Source: Microcaldota archaeon
GTDB lineage: Archaea; Micrarchaeota; Micrarchaeia; Micrarchaeales; Micrarchaeaceae
Length of the DNA stretch: 43,949 nucleotides
NCBI GenBank assembly: GCA_021801385.1
Contig: JAJYYC010000007.1
Span: 1-43,949, forward strand
Direction: 5' to 3'
Shown here: one piece after another, positions 7,231 through 14,239 of the stretch
How the letters are laid out: the number at the start of each line of letters is the position of its first letter
Numbering within the stretch: position 1 is the first letter of the stretch
Notes under the pieces: model-generated
Database searches by the model: none
The model's input: only the letters and a program-made list of their open reading frames with translations
Told to the model about the DNA's origin: nothing
Position numbers and translations under genes: made by a program

Positions 7231-7977
7231 ATGCCTACATTCCCTAAAATCGGAAACAAACATAGATTCACGCCATTGTTCACTCCTGCGCAGGGTGTTG
7301 GTAGGATAGAACGGATTCCAGAGAAGGTCATACTGATATATTCCCGGAGTTTCGAGAAGCGGCTCAGAATGGATCTACAACTGAAACGTTTTCCAACTGA
7401 ACTTGAGGACAGAGTATTTATTACCAAAAACCATAGGGCCATAGTGATACGCCTTTCCATCGGAGCCCCACTCACCGCCGCTACGGTTGAGGAAGCGATA
7501 TTTTGCGGCGGCAGGCGGTTCCTCATACTCGGCACGGCAGGCGCACTTGACCGTAGGCTCTCCATATCTGATATCGTACTCTGCAAAAGAGCGATACGTG
7601 ATGAACGCACATCCCCCCACTATCTTGCTAATTCCAAGTATGCGTACCCAAGCAAAGGTCTCACAGATTCTCTTGCACGAGCCATGAGAACCGATGGGAT
7701 CAAGCATATTTCAGGAACCACGTGGAGCATAGACGCTCCTTATGCCGAAACTAAAGAGGAGGTAAGGCATTACCAGAACGAAGGGGTCAAGACAGTCGAA
7801 ATGGAAGCGGCTGCGCTCTTTGCGGTCGCAAAAAAGCGCAGAGTGGAGGCCGCAGCAATATTCACAGTATCAGACATGCTGGATGATGTGTGGAGCGGAT
7901 TTCAGACCAAAAATTATGAAAAAGATGGTTATGCGAGGCTTTCTAGGATCGCAGAACTGTTCAGCAGATTAGAATAG
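7231..7977 (+). CDS. Nucleoside phosphorylase (PNP/UDP family)
   Basis: 248 residues from ATG 7231, with an AT-rich box CTTATTTAAC about 30 bp upstream. It belongs to the purine/uridine phosphorylase family, which cleaves nucleosides with phosphate to a free base and ribose-1-phosphate in salvage. Visible signatures are LILGTAGAL (phosphate/base-binding region), ISGTTWSIDAPYAETKEEV, and VKTVEMEAAALFAVAKKR with the E-M-E motif that binds the ribose hydroxyls, then FTVSDML with the Asp typical of base recognition. The GTTWSIDAPY segment is most like uridine phosphorylase-type members. An MTA/SAH nucleosidase-like role cannot be excluded. There is no operon partner: 147 bp separate it from rfcS and the next gene is convergent. 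Confidence 0.88.
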   Translation: MPTFPKIGNKHRFTPLFTPAQGVGRIERIPEKVILIYSRSFEKRLRMDLQLKRFPTELEDRVFITKNHRAIVIRLSIGAPLTAATVEEAIFCGGRRFLILGTAGALDRRLSISDIVLCKRAIRDERTSPHYLANSKYAYPSKGLTDSLARAMRTDGIKHISGTTWSIDAPYAETKEEVRHYQNEGVKTVEMEAAALFAVAKKRRVEAAAIFTVSDMLDDVWSGFQTKNYEKDGYARLSRIAELFSRLE

Positions 7978-8006
7978 ATATGCCTTGTTGTCCATTTTGG
8001 CGCTGC

Positions 8007-8684
8007 TCACGAAACATAGAATACCAGCTCCCCAGAGTAGTTCTGTGTCGGGGCCTGTATGTGCATAGACATGATGTAACTGTTTGTCGAAATTATCTTA
8101 GCGGGCAGTGATGGGTCTGTGCTGACCAGCTTGAATGGGAACGAGACTGATATGCTGTTCACTGTCTCTCCGTAACCCAGCGCCTTGAAGAGCTGCACCT
8201 TCTCTATGAATATCTTGCCCTTTTCTATGTTCAGCATCCTTGACGATGCGGGTATCTCTATGCGTTTGCCGTTGCGCTCTATTATAGTCCTAGATATCTC
8301 TATGTGCACCATCTCAACCTGCTCCGAAGCGAAGCTTATCGAAAGCGGACCAGCATAGCTGTGCTCAGGCGGCTTTAGCACGATCTTAAACTCCGTTTTT
8401 GCGCCAGGTAGCACCTCGACCGGCGGTCTAGGTTGCACCGATACCGCTGTGAATGGCTCAGAAACCTCAATCTTCTCTATCTTTATCGGCTTCCCCTTCT
8501 CCGCCTTGAATACCCCTGCATCTGTAAGCATATCGGTATGGAGTTTGTTGCTGAAAGGTATTTTTATCTCTATCTTTTCGTCTTTAGATTCGATTCCTTT
8601 CATAGTATGGTTAAAACCCTGCAGCTTGAGGTTTATCACGGTTATCTTAGTTGTCCTGCCCCTTTTGAATGGATTAATGTTCAT
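8007..8684 (-). CDS. Hypothetical beta-rich protein
   Basis: 225 residues if translation starts at ATG 8684. A TATA-like sequence TATTATAAAA lies on the minus strand at about 8707-8716, between this ATG and an earlier in-frame ATG at 8723, so the shorter start fits a leaderless message; the longer form adds 13 residues. The protein alternates hydrophobic and charged residues with many Val/Ile and Pro-rich turns (SVQPRPPVEVLPGAKTEF, LKPPEHSYAGPLSISF), as in immunoglobulin-like beta sandwiches, probably two. It has no signal peptide, transmembrane segment, Cys or catalytic motif. I do not recognise the family. It lies downstream of a methyltransferase gene on the same strand but probably has its own promoter. 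Confidence 0.7.
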   Translation of the reverse strand: MNINPFKRGRTTKITVINLKLQGFNHTMKGIESKDEKIEIKIPFSNKLHTDMLTDAGVFKAEKGKPIKIEKIEVSEPFTAVSVQPRPPVEVLPGAKTEFKIVLKPPEHSYAGPLSISFASEQVEMVHIEISRTIIERNGKRIEIPASSRMLNIEKGKIFIEKVQLFKALGYGETVNSISVSFPFKLVSTDPSLPAKIISTNSYIMSMHIQAPTQNYSGELVFYVS

Positions 8685-8758
8685 AATATGATAGTTGTTT
8701 TCGTTTTTATAATACTTTTCCATGCTCCAATCGAACGGAATGTCAGAGTGTTAATCCG

Positions 8759-9343
8759 CTATCTAACAGACAGGATCGCACATATTACTCCAGCCTGTCT
8801 TTTTATGCGCTTCACTCTCATGCCCGCTTTCTTTGCGGATTCCCTTAGCTCTGCCTCTGTCATCGCATGTTTTGATAGTGGTCCTAAAGCCGCAAAGCCT
8901 CTCTTTTCCATCTCGTATATCCTTATAGTTCCATCTTTCTGCAAAAAGCGTGAGAGATAACGCAGAGACTCGGTTCTTTTTTCCCAGTGGTGGAATGATA
9001 GTGTTGATGTTATTATTGTAAATTTGCGCCTGAATGGGATGCTCCTGCTCGATCCTATCGCAAGCTTTATGTCCCTGCCGCTTACTCTCTTCATTGCTGC
9101 CTTTATCATCCATTCTGATGGGTCGACTCCGAATAATTCTATCCCTTTGCGGTCTGATATCATCTTAAGGAGGTCACCAGGCCCGCAACCGATATCGATT
9201 ACGCTGTCCGGATGCGCACTGATTATGTCGTCCTTTGCCACAGTATATATTATTCGCGGCAATGGAAGCGCTGAAGCTATTGAATATATGAATGACATGA
9301 ACGGCCCGAAGCGTTCCTCACCTTCAAGGTAATGATCCCTCAT
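8759..9343 (-). CDS. Class I SAM-dependent methyltransferase
   Basis: 194 residues from ATG 9343, preceded by an AAAGGTG ribosome-binding site seven bases upstream; the frame runs 16 codons further to a GTG at 9391, but that stretch contains AT-rich promoter-like sequence. It has the seven-strand methyltransferase motifs: motif I VIDIGCGPGDLL, motif II acidic loop LFGVDPSEWMI, a post-I/II region SIPFRRKFTIITSTLSFHHW, and motif III-like LSRFLQKDGTIRIYEME. It is like the Methyltransf_11/UbiE group acting on a small molecule or lipid; the substrate is unknown. The C-terminal helical part (AELRESAKKAGMRVKRIKRQ) is usual for the group. It is divergent from the peroxiredoxin gene, sharing a 95-bp promoter region. 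Confidence 0.87.
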   Translation of the reverse strand: MRDHYLEGEERFGPFMSFIYSIASALPLPRIIYTVAKDDIISAHPDSVIDIGCGPGDLLKMISDRKGIELFGVDPSEWMIKAAMKRVSGRDIKLAIGSSRSIPFRRKFTIITSTLSFHHWEKRTESLRYLSRFLQKDGTIRIYEMEKRGFAALGPLSKHAMTEAELRESAKKAGMRVKRIKRQAGVICAILSVR

Positions 9344-9395
9344 TAATTGCACCTTTGTATTTATATTGTATCTAATAAACCCTTTCCACACGCGC

Positions 9396-9408
9396 CCATA
9401 TAAATAGT
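9396..9408 (+). promoter_or_regulatory. TATA region between methyltransferase and peroxiredoxin
   Basis: CCCATATAAATAG lies about 30-40 bp upstream of the peroxiredoxin ATG (9439) and reads as an archaeal TATA box. Its complement CTATTTATATGG can serve the divergent methyltransferase gene, whose preferred ATG is at 9343. Confidence 0.55.
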
Positions 9409-9438
9409 TTCGCTGCTACTTTATTACCGTGTGATTTA

Positions 9439-9885
9439 ATGGTGAAAGTAGGGGACAAGGCACCGGATTTTAAGCTGATGGGTTCTGACGGCAAGGAGCA
9501 CACGCTCAAGGAGTTCAGAGGAAAAAACCTTGTGCTTTATTTCTATCCGAAAGACGATACTCCTGGCTGTACTGTAGAAGCTAACGAATTCAACAAAACT
9601 CTTTCAGATCTGGAACGGAAAGGCGCAGTTGTTGTGGGCATAAGCAAGGACAGCATTGAATCCCACGATAAGTTCAAGAAAAAGTACAAGCTAGATTTCC
9701 TTCTGCTCTCCGACCCTGAAAGCAAGACAATCAAGGAGTATGGATCGTATGGCGACAGGGGCATATTTGGTATGGGTACGCTCAGGAACACATATCTAAT
9801 CGGCAAGGATGGAAAGATAATGAAGGTCTTTGAGAAGGTAAGTCCTAAGGGCCATGGAGCAGAGGTCGCATCCTGCATAGGGTGA
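9439..9885 (+). CDS. bcp: Peroxiredoxin, Bcp/PrxQ family
   Basis: 148 residues, the normal length of bacterioferritin-comigratory-protein peroxiredoxins, which reduce hydroperoxides with electrons from thioredoxin. The thioredoxin-like fold starts [10 protein letters not shown]; the active site [16 protein letters not shown] contains the peroxidatic Cys44 with Thr41 and Pro42. PrxQ enzymes often have a resolving Cys five residues later; here that position is Asn49. The only other Cys is Cys146 near the C-terminus (EVASCIG), so the protein is either 1-Cys or uses an unusual C-terminal resolving Cys. Thioredoxin reductase is encoded at 23341-24270. A GTG-initiated M28 peptidase follows after four bases, so the two genes are likely co-transcribed. 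Confidence 0.95.
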   Translation: MVKVGDKAPDFKLMGSDGKEHTLKEFRGKNLVLYFYPKDDTPGCTVEANEFNKTLSDLERKGAVVVGISKDSIESHDKFKKKYKLDFLLLSDPESKTIKEYGSYGDRGIFGMGTLRNTYLIGKDGKIMKVFEKVSPKGHGAEVASCIG

Positions 9886-9889
9886 ACAG

Positions 9890-10828
9890 GTGGGAATGGT
9901 CCGCGACATACGCGAGCTTGAGCGGTTCGCGCCAAGGCGTGGAACTAATGAGCATAGCGCACGTTCATACATAGAGTCCAGGCTAAATGAGGAGAACATA
10001 CCGTACATAGTGCAGAGCTTTGACTCCTTTCTTCCGAGATACGTTGAGCATAGTCTCACAGCTGACGGTGAACCTATCGAATGCATGCCGACCGCGCTTG
10101 TGAGCGGAGAGATCACCGAAAAGAATATCATCAGCTCAATGGCAGTCAGCGGACGTTACTATGAGGAGCCCAATATAAACTTCAACCCATACGCTGATAG
10201 TATAAGCCTTGCGACTCATTATCGTGCACCGTCCGTTGCGGTGAGACGGCGCGATGTCCAACGCATAATAGATTCAAAGTCCATACACGGCACAGTAACC
10301 GTGGTGAGGGAACCGCATAGCTGCGCCAATATCATAGCGGGCAACGTTTCCGAGCCTAAAAATGTGGTGATAGTGCATTATGACAGCGTGGCGAACGGCG
10401 CAGATGATGATGCATCTGGGGTCGCGATGCTGCTAAGGCTTGCGGAAGATGGCGCAGGTATTGACAACATGCTAGTATTCTCTGGCTGCGAGGAGCTCTC
10501 GTTCGATTCCCCGATATACTGGGGCAAGGGATACCGCGAGCTCGAAAAGCGTTTCTTTCCTGCACTTTCAAGATCCAGGAACATCATTGCTGTTGACATG
10601 ATAGGGTCAGGCATGCCGGGAATCATGAAAAACCCGAAGTACAGGCTTGCCGCATTCCCGATATCAGATAAGCGGTTATTTGACAGGTCCACTGTTATTG
10701 GCACGCTTGGCGATGAATGGTTCTCAACATACCATTCGTGCGATGACACTCTAAATAGAATCAATCCAGAATATGTTGATGCCGGGCTAGGTCTTGTGAA
10801 GGGTATCATTGCCGCACAGCCGGATTGA
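9890..10828 (+). CDS. M28-family zinc aminopeptidase
   Basis: 312 residues from GTG 9890; an ATG two codons later (9896) is equally possible. All metal-site residues of family M28 are present: His163 (VVIVHYDS), the bridging Asp in GADDDASG (172-177), the catalytic and ligand Glu pair in GCEE (201-202), Asp236 (AVDMIG) and His282 (STYHSCDD). Such enzymes remove N-terminal residues from peptides using two zinc ions. No signal peptide or membrane anchor is seen, so it should act in the cytoplasm, probably in peptide recycling. Residues 1-120 form an N-terminal segment and part of the fold; there is no PA insertion. It is coupled to the peroxiredoxin gene upstream. Confidence 0.92.
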   Translation: MGMVRDIRELERFAPRRGTNEHSARSYIESRLNEENIPYIVQSFDSFLPRYVEHSLTADGEPIECMPTALVSGEITEKNIISSMAVSGRYYEEPNINFNPYADSISLATHYRAPSVAVRRRDVQRIIDSKSIHGTVTVVREPHSCANIIAGNVSEPKNVVIVHYDSVANGADDDASGVAMLLRLAEDGAGIDNMLVFSGCEELSFDSPIYWGKGYRELEKRFFPALSRSRNIIAVDMIGSGMPGIMKNPKYRLAAFPISDKRLFDRSTVIGTLGDEWFSTYHSCDDTLNRINPEYVDAGLGLVKGIIAAQPD

Positions 10829-10831
10829 CAA

Positions 10832-10843
10832 CGCTTTATAATG
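10832..10843 (+). promoter_or_regulatory. TATA box for the PIF1-like helicase
   Basis: CGCTTTATAATG lies about 25 bp before ATG 10863. This spacing is that of an archaeal promoter for a leaderless message and is the reason to prefer 10863 over the upstream TTG at 10848. Confidence 0.55.
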
Positions 10844-10862
10844 TTCTTTGCGAAAACAGTTC

Positions 10863-12251
10863 ATGGGTTTTCAGAATGTGCTTTCCGGCGGAGCCTTCGG
10901 CGGAATAGAGATCAATCCTGAATTCAGGCGGGCGATATCGCTGCTCGAAAGCAGCGATAGCAATCTTTTCATAACAGGCAAGGCAGGTACAGGAAAGTCC
11001 ACACTGCTTAGGCATTTCAGGGCCACAACATACAAGAATGTGGCAGTGGTTGCGCCAACAGGTGTTGCCGCACTTAACGTAAAGGGTCAGACGATACATT
11101 CGTTCTTCAGATTCAGGCCGGACATAACGCCTGACGCGGTTCGCAGGCTCAGCAGATTCGGCTCTGCCATGTATAGGAAGATAGATACGATAGTGATAGA
11201 TGAGATATCGATGGTCCGTGCGGACCTGCTCGACTGCATGGACAGGTTCATGAGGATTAACGGGCGTGACGTATCGAAGCCTTTCGGAGGCTGCCAGGTA
11301 GTCATGATCGGCGACCTCTACCAGCTGCCGCCTGTCGTAACAAAGGATGAATCTGCAATATTCGATGGCCATTACAGGAGCCCCTATTTCTTCGACAGTC
11401 GCGTATTCCCGGAGCTTGACACTAAATTCATAGAGCTGACCAAGCATTACAGGCAGACAGAAGGAACATTCATAGAGCTCCTCAACGCGATACGCAGCAA
11501 CACTATAACTCAGTCCCAGATAGACCTGATAAACACAAGGTACGACCCAAACTCCGCAACCGATCGCATGTCATACGTCACATTGACCACCACCAACGCG
11601 GGCGCCGATCGGATAAACAGTGAGTGTCTTTCCAAGCTGCCGGAAAAGGAGCATGTCTACAACGCCGCTTTTTCCGGCGAATTCGATAAGAAGGTGCAGC
11701 CAGCAGATGAGATACTTCGCATAAAGAAAGGAGCACAGGTGATGATGCTAACAAACGACAGCGATGGAAGGTGGGTCAATGGCACAATAGGCGTGGTCAG
11801 CGCGATAGGCGAATCTGACGACCATAATGATACGGTTTATGTAGAACTTCCAAACGGAAGAGGGGTCGCAATAGAGCCGCATACGTGGGAGATATTCAAG
11901 TTCTCGCTTGATGATGCGCATGGCAAGCTAGTAGCAAAGCGCACTGGCAGCTTCAGCCAATACCCGTTGGCATTGGCTTGGGCTGTCACGATCCACAAAA
12001 GCCAGGGTAAGACATTTGATAGGGTGATAATAGACATAGGTCAAGGAACGTTCGCACACGGGCAGCTCTATGTTGCGCTGAGCAGATGTACGACATTGAA
12101 TGGCATCATATTAAGGAAAAAGATTGAGCGCAGGCATATACTGATGGACGAACGGATAGTGGAATTCATGTCAAAATGCAAGCTTGCCGATCGAAATTCA
12201 GATTCAGTTGGTGGACATAGTACGAATCAGATTGGTGATTCCCTCGATTGA
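10863..12251 (+). CDS. PIF1-like SF1B DNA helicase
   Basis: 462 residues. It is a 5'-3' helicase of the PIF1/RecD-like group, expected to act on replication intermediates or G-quadruplexes. Motifs in order: motif I FITGKAGTGKSTLLRHF, Ia VAVVAPTGVAALNVKGQTIH, motif II TIVIDEISMVRADLL, motif III VVMIGDLYQLPPVV, motif IV LTKHYRQTEGTFIELLNAIR, then the SH3-like insertion and UvrD_C2-type end with AWAVTIHKSQGKTFDRVIID (motif V) and LYVALSRCTTLNGI (motif VI). The order and the IHKSQG and ALSRC wording are diagnostic of PIF1. The last 48 bases overlap the convergent gene at 12204. The start at 10863 is supported by the TATA spacing. Confidence 0.95.
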   Translation: MGFQNVLSGGAFGGIEINPEFRRAISLLESSDSNLFITGKAGTGKSTLLRHFRATTYKNVAVVAPTGVAALNVKGQTIHSFFRFRPDITPDAVRRLSRFGSAMYRKIDTIVIDEISMVRADLLDCMDRFMRINGRDVSKPFGGCQVVMIGDLYQLPPVVTKDESAIFDGHYRSPYFFDSRVFPELDTKFIELTKHYRQTEGTFIELLNAIRSNTITQSQIDLINTRYDPNSATDRMSYVTLTTTNAGADRINSECLSKLPEKEHVYNAAFSGEFDKKVQPADEILRIKKGAQVMMLTNDSDGRWVNGTIGVVSAIGESDDHNDTVYVELPNGRGVAIEPHTWEIFKFSLDDAHGKLVAKRTGSFSQYPLALAWAVTIHKSQGKTFDRVIIDIGQGTFAHGQLYVALSRCTTLNGIILRKKIERRHILMDERIVEFMSKCKLADRNSDSVGGHSTNQIGDSLD

Positions 12252-12776
12252 TTCATTGAGTTTATCTCCGTATAGATCTCCGCATGCGTTCGCCGCTTTG
12301 GCCCAATCATATTTATGCAATATTCTTTCAGCATCGGCACGGGTTTTAACTCCCATATTTTTAACAATCTGGGCTCTTGCGGCATAATCCGAAAGAATCG
12401 CAGTGATCGCCCTTTGGTCAAGCGACTGTACGCCTAAATTCAGTATCCTCTTAGCGATTGATTCGCATTCGTCATCTTTTGGCGTGGCATAAACAGGAAC
12501 TAGATACCTGCTCTTCACAGGCAATCCGGAACTGATGCTTGCACCCCGTCTTAGCGTCATCATGTTTGCGCCGCTAAGCGTATAGGGATAGGTTTCTGCG
12601 AGCGTGCTTCTCTTTATGGTTCTGTCATCCCCAAATATGGCGCGAAATACCTTCATGTCGAGATCGAACCTCTCTTTTGCCGAGAACTGATTAAGCGCAT
12701 TGATTATGTCGCTTTGCGACTTGCGTCCGATCTGCTCGCCGATATTTGGCATTGCGCGATTAATGGTTGCATCCAT
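12204..12776 (-). CDS. Hypothetical protein, convergent with helicase
   Basis: 190 residues from ATG 12776. Mostly helical with scattered Arg and Lys (IGRKSQSDIINALNQF, AERILHKYDWAKAANACGD); a central stretch SRYLVPVYATPKDD looks beta. No motif is recognised. The reading frame is well formed, and its codon usage matches the neighbours. Its last 48 bases are read through the end of the helicase gene in the opposite direction, so the two messages overlap tail to tail. Function unknown. Confidence 0.65.
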   Translation of the reverse strand: MDATINRAMPNIGEQIGRKSQSDIINALNQFSAKERFDLDMKVFRAIFGDDRTIKRSTLAETYPYTLSGANMMTLRRGASISSGLPVKSRYLVPVYATPKDDECESIAKRILNLGVQSLDQRAITAILSDYAARAQIVKNMGVKTRADAERILHKYDWAKAANACGDLYGDKLNESIEGITNLIRTMSTN

Positions 12777-12830
12777 ATTAACATAAGATTAATGCAAATA
12801 GATAATATAAGCGTTCTGTTGCTCTCGGAT

Positions 12831-13055
12831 CTACATGTAGCCTAGCTCCTTCAGCCGCTTCTTTACCGCTTCCGCTTCATAATCCGCTTTGCTCGAACCG
12901 CCTGTTTCACTCAGCAATGTTCTCAGCACATATGCCACATATCCTGAAACTGATGGGAATCCGGTGCCCTCTATGTGGCGCTCTATTTTCTTGAACAGCG
13001 TCGTAGGTATTGATACGCTCGTGAATTCCACCTTGTTTGCCCTTTTTACCTTCAT
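12831..13055 (-). CDS. Ribbon-helix-helix transcriptional regulator
   Basis: 74 residues. The N-terminal half has the RHH (CopG/MetJ/Arc) pattern: a beta strand with alternating residues VEFTSVSIPTTLFKKI, helix 1, a Gly turn (EGTGFPSVSGYV) and helix 2 AYVLRTLLSE. Dimers bind palindromic operators with the paired beta strand. After a Gly/Ser linker the C-terminus is EAVKKRLKELGYM. It is divergent from the small-protein/cysD/cysN operon; a perfect 13-bp palindrome (13098-13110) and a symmetrical TTTAAA box lie between them. Autoregulation and control of the sulfate-activation genes is the obvious model, inferred from position only. Confidence 0.85.
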   Translation of the reverse strand: MKVKRANKVEFTSVSIPTTLFKKIERHIEGTGFPSVSGYVAYVLRTLLSETGGSSKADYEAEAVKKRLKELGYM

Positions 13056-13082
13056 ATAACCATTAAACTATTACAGCAAGGG

Positions 13083-13089
13083 TTTAAAT
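13083..13089. promoter_or_regulatory. Shared TATA-like box, RHH / cysDN
   Basis: TTTAAAT lies within GGGTTTAAATACC and is near-symmetrical, so it can be read in both directions. It is about 30 bp from the RHH start codon (13055, minus strand) and about 50 bp from the ATG at 13137, consistent with one TATA region serving both genes. Confidence 0.45.
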
Positions 13090-13097
13090 ACCTAATT

Positions 13098-13110
13098 ATA
13101 CATAATGTAT
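13098..13110. promoter_or_regulatory. Palindromic operator candidate
   Basis: ATACATAATGTAT is a perfect 13-bp palindrome around a central A, flanked on both sides by TAATTATA-type repeats. It covers the likely transcription start of the 13137 operon (about 25 bp after the TATA-like box), a natural place for a repressor. An RHH dimer is the natural candidate ligand; binding is not shown. Confidence 0.5.
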
Positions 13111-13136
13111 TGTAATTATAGATAATTGGTGTCCAC

Positions 13137-13436
13137 ATGCAGAAAAAAAACGTTGCTAATGCCAAAGACCCTGTAGCGGAACTTGAAAAGAATCCGACCC
13201 AGAAGAACTGGGAAGCCGCCCAGAAAAAGATACTTAAGGAAGGAAGATACTACTACCCGTTCTACCCTTCAGGGGTCAAGGGCAAGGGAAGCCTCAATGA
13301 TGCATATGTCGTGATATACGACAAGGGATACAAGAGCCTATACAGACTGCCGATAATGCGTAAGACAGGCAAAGGCGTGGAGGGCGCGACATGGTTCCTT
13401 AAGGGGCTTGAGATAAATAGGAGGCTAATGAAGTGA
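13137..13436 (+). CDS. Small hypothetical protein upstream of cysD
   Basis: 99 residues, very basic (LEKNPTQKNWEAAQKKILKE), with an aromatic middle (GRYYYPFYPSGVKGKG) and a beta-rich end (DAYVVIYDKGYKSLYRL, GATWFLKGLEINRR). There is no Cys, signal peptide or transmembrane segment. I do not recognise a family. It ends four bases before the ATG of cysD, so it is the first gene of a tight three-gene operon. It may be an accessory subunit or nucleic-acid-binding factor of the CysDN-like enzyme; this is a guess from position. Confidence 0.72.
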   Translation: MQKKNVANAKDPVAELEKNPTQKNWEAAQKKILKEGRYYYPFYPSGVKGKGSLNDAYVVIYDKGYKSLYRLPIMRKTGKGVEGATWFLKGLEINRRLMK

Positions 13437-13440
13437 TCGC

Positions 13441-14229
13441 ATGATGGAACAGAACATGGAGAAGCTGGAAGAGAAGGGGATATACATACTTAGGGAGGCG
13501 CGTTCGAGATTCAAGAATGTTGCTGCATTATGGAGCATGGGCAAGGATTCCACAGCTATGCTCGGCCTTGCAAGGAAAGCGTTCCTCGGAAAGGTTCCTT
13601 TCCCGGTCATACACATCGACAACGGGATAGACTTTCCGGAATCGTACGATTTCAGGGACAGCCTTGCAGATAGATGGGGGATGGAGCTTATCGTATCGAA
13701 GAGCGAGATAAGGCCTGAGATGTCCGGGTTCGCGTGCTGCGGCGCCAACAAGACAGATGCGTTGAAGCGCACCATGAAGGAATACGGGTTCGATGCGCTG
13801 ATCGTTTCTATACGAAGGGATGAGCATGGGATAAGGGCCAAGGAGCGCACGTTCTCCCCTCGCGACAGCAAATTCAAGTGGAACTACAAGGACCAGCCGG
13901 AGGAGCTCTGGAATAATTACAGCACAAAAGAGAAGGGCACAGATCACGTTAGGGTACATCCGCTTCTTGACTTCAATGAGATCGATGTATGGAACTTCAT
14001 AAAACTTAACAAGGTTCCAATGAACCCGCTCTATTTCGCAAAAGATGGCTACAGATATAGGAGCCTTGGCTGCACCCACTGCACCGTTCCGCTCAAGTCG
14101 AATGCGGATACGCTCGATAAGATAATGGCGGAACTGCATCACACGAAGGTGGAGGAGCGAAGCGGCAGGCAGCAGGACAAGGAGAAAGCGTATGTGATGG
14201 AGCGCCTCAGGGCTCTGGGCTACATGTGA
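13441..14229 (+). CDS. cysD: Sulfate adenylyltransferase subunit 2-like (CysD)
   Basis: 262 residues. It is a PP-loop ATP pyrophosphatase: WSMGKDSTAMLGLARKAF (32-49) is the S-x-G-K-D-S loop. KVPFPVIHIDNGIDFPESYDF, FDALIVSIRRDEHGIRAKER, PEELWNNYST, VRVHPLLDFNEIDVWNFI and SLGCTHCTVPLKSNADTL follow CysD in order. With CysN it makes APS from ATP and sulfate. It differs from bacterial CysD (about 300 residues) in being shorter and in having two Cys pairs, Cys99-Cys100 and Cys211-x-x-Cys214, which could bind a metal or cluster. No APS kinase or APS/PAPS reductase lies nearby, so the end use of APS is open. A PAPS-reductase-family or thiolation enzyme is the alternative, but the adjacent CysN argues for CysD. 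Confidence 0.85.
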   Translation: MMEQNMEKLEEKGIYILREARSRFKNVAALWSMGKDSTAMLGLARKAFLGKVPFPVIHIDNGIDFPESYDFRDSLADRWGMELIVSKSEIRPEMSGFACCGANKTDALKRTMKEYGFDALIVSIRRDEHGIRAKERTFSPRDSKFKWNYKDQPEELWNNYSTKEKGTDHVRVHPLLDFNEIDVWNFIKLNKVPMNPLYFAKDGYRYRSLGCTHCTVPLKSNADTLDKIMAELHHTKVEERSGRQQDKEKAYVMERLRALGYM

Positions 14230-14239
14230 TGGTGCCTGT

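Noticed and set aside
7121-7309. Repeated 16-mer GCGTTCGCCGCTTTGG, also at about 12287
   Set aside because: A 16-base match on 44 kb is expected about once by chance; no flanking similarity.
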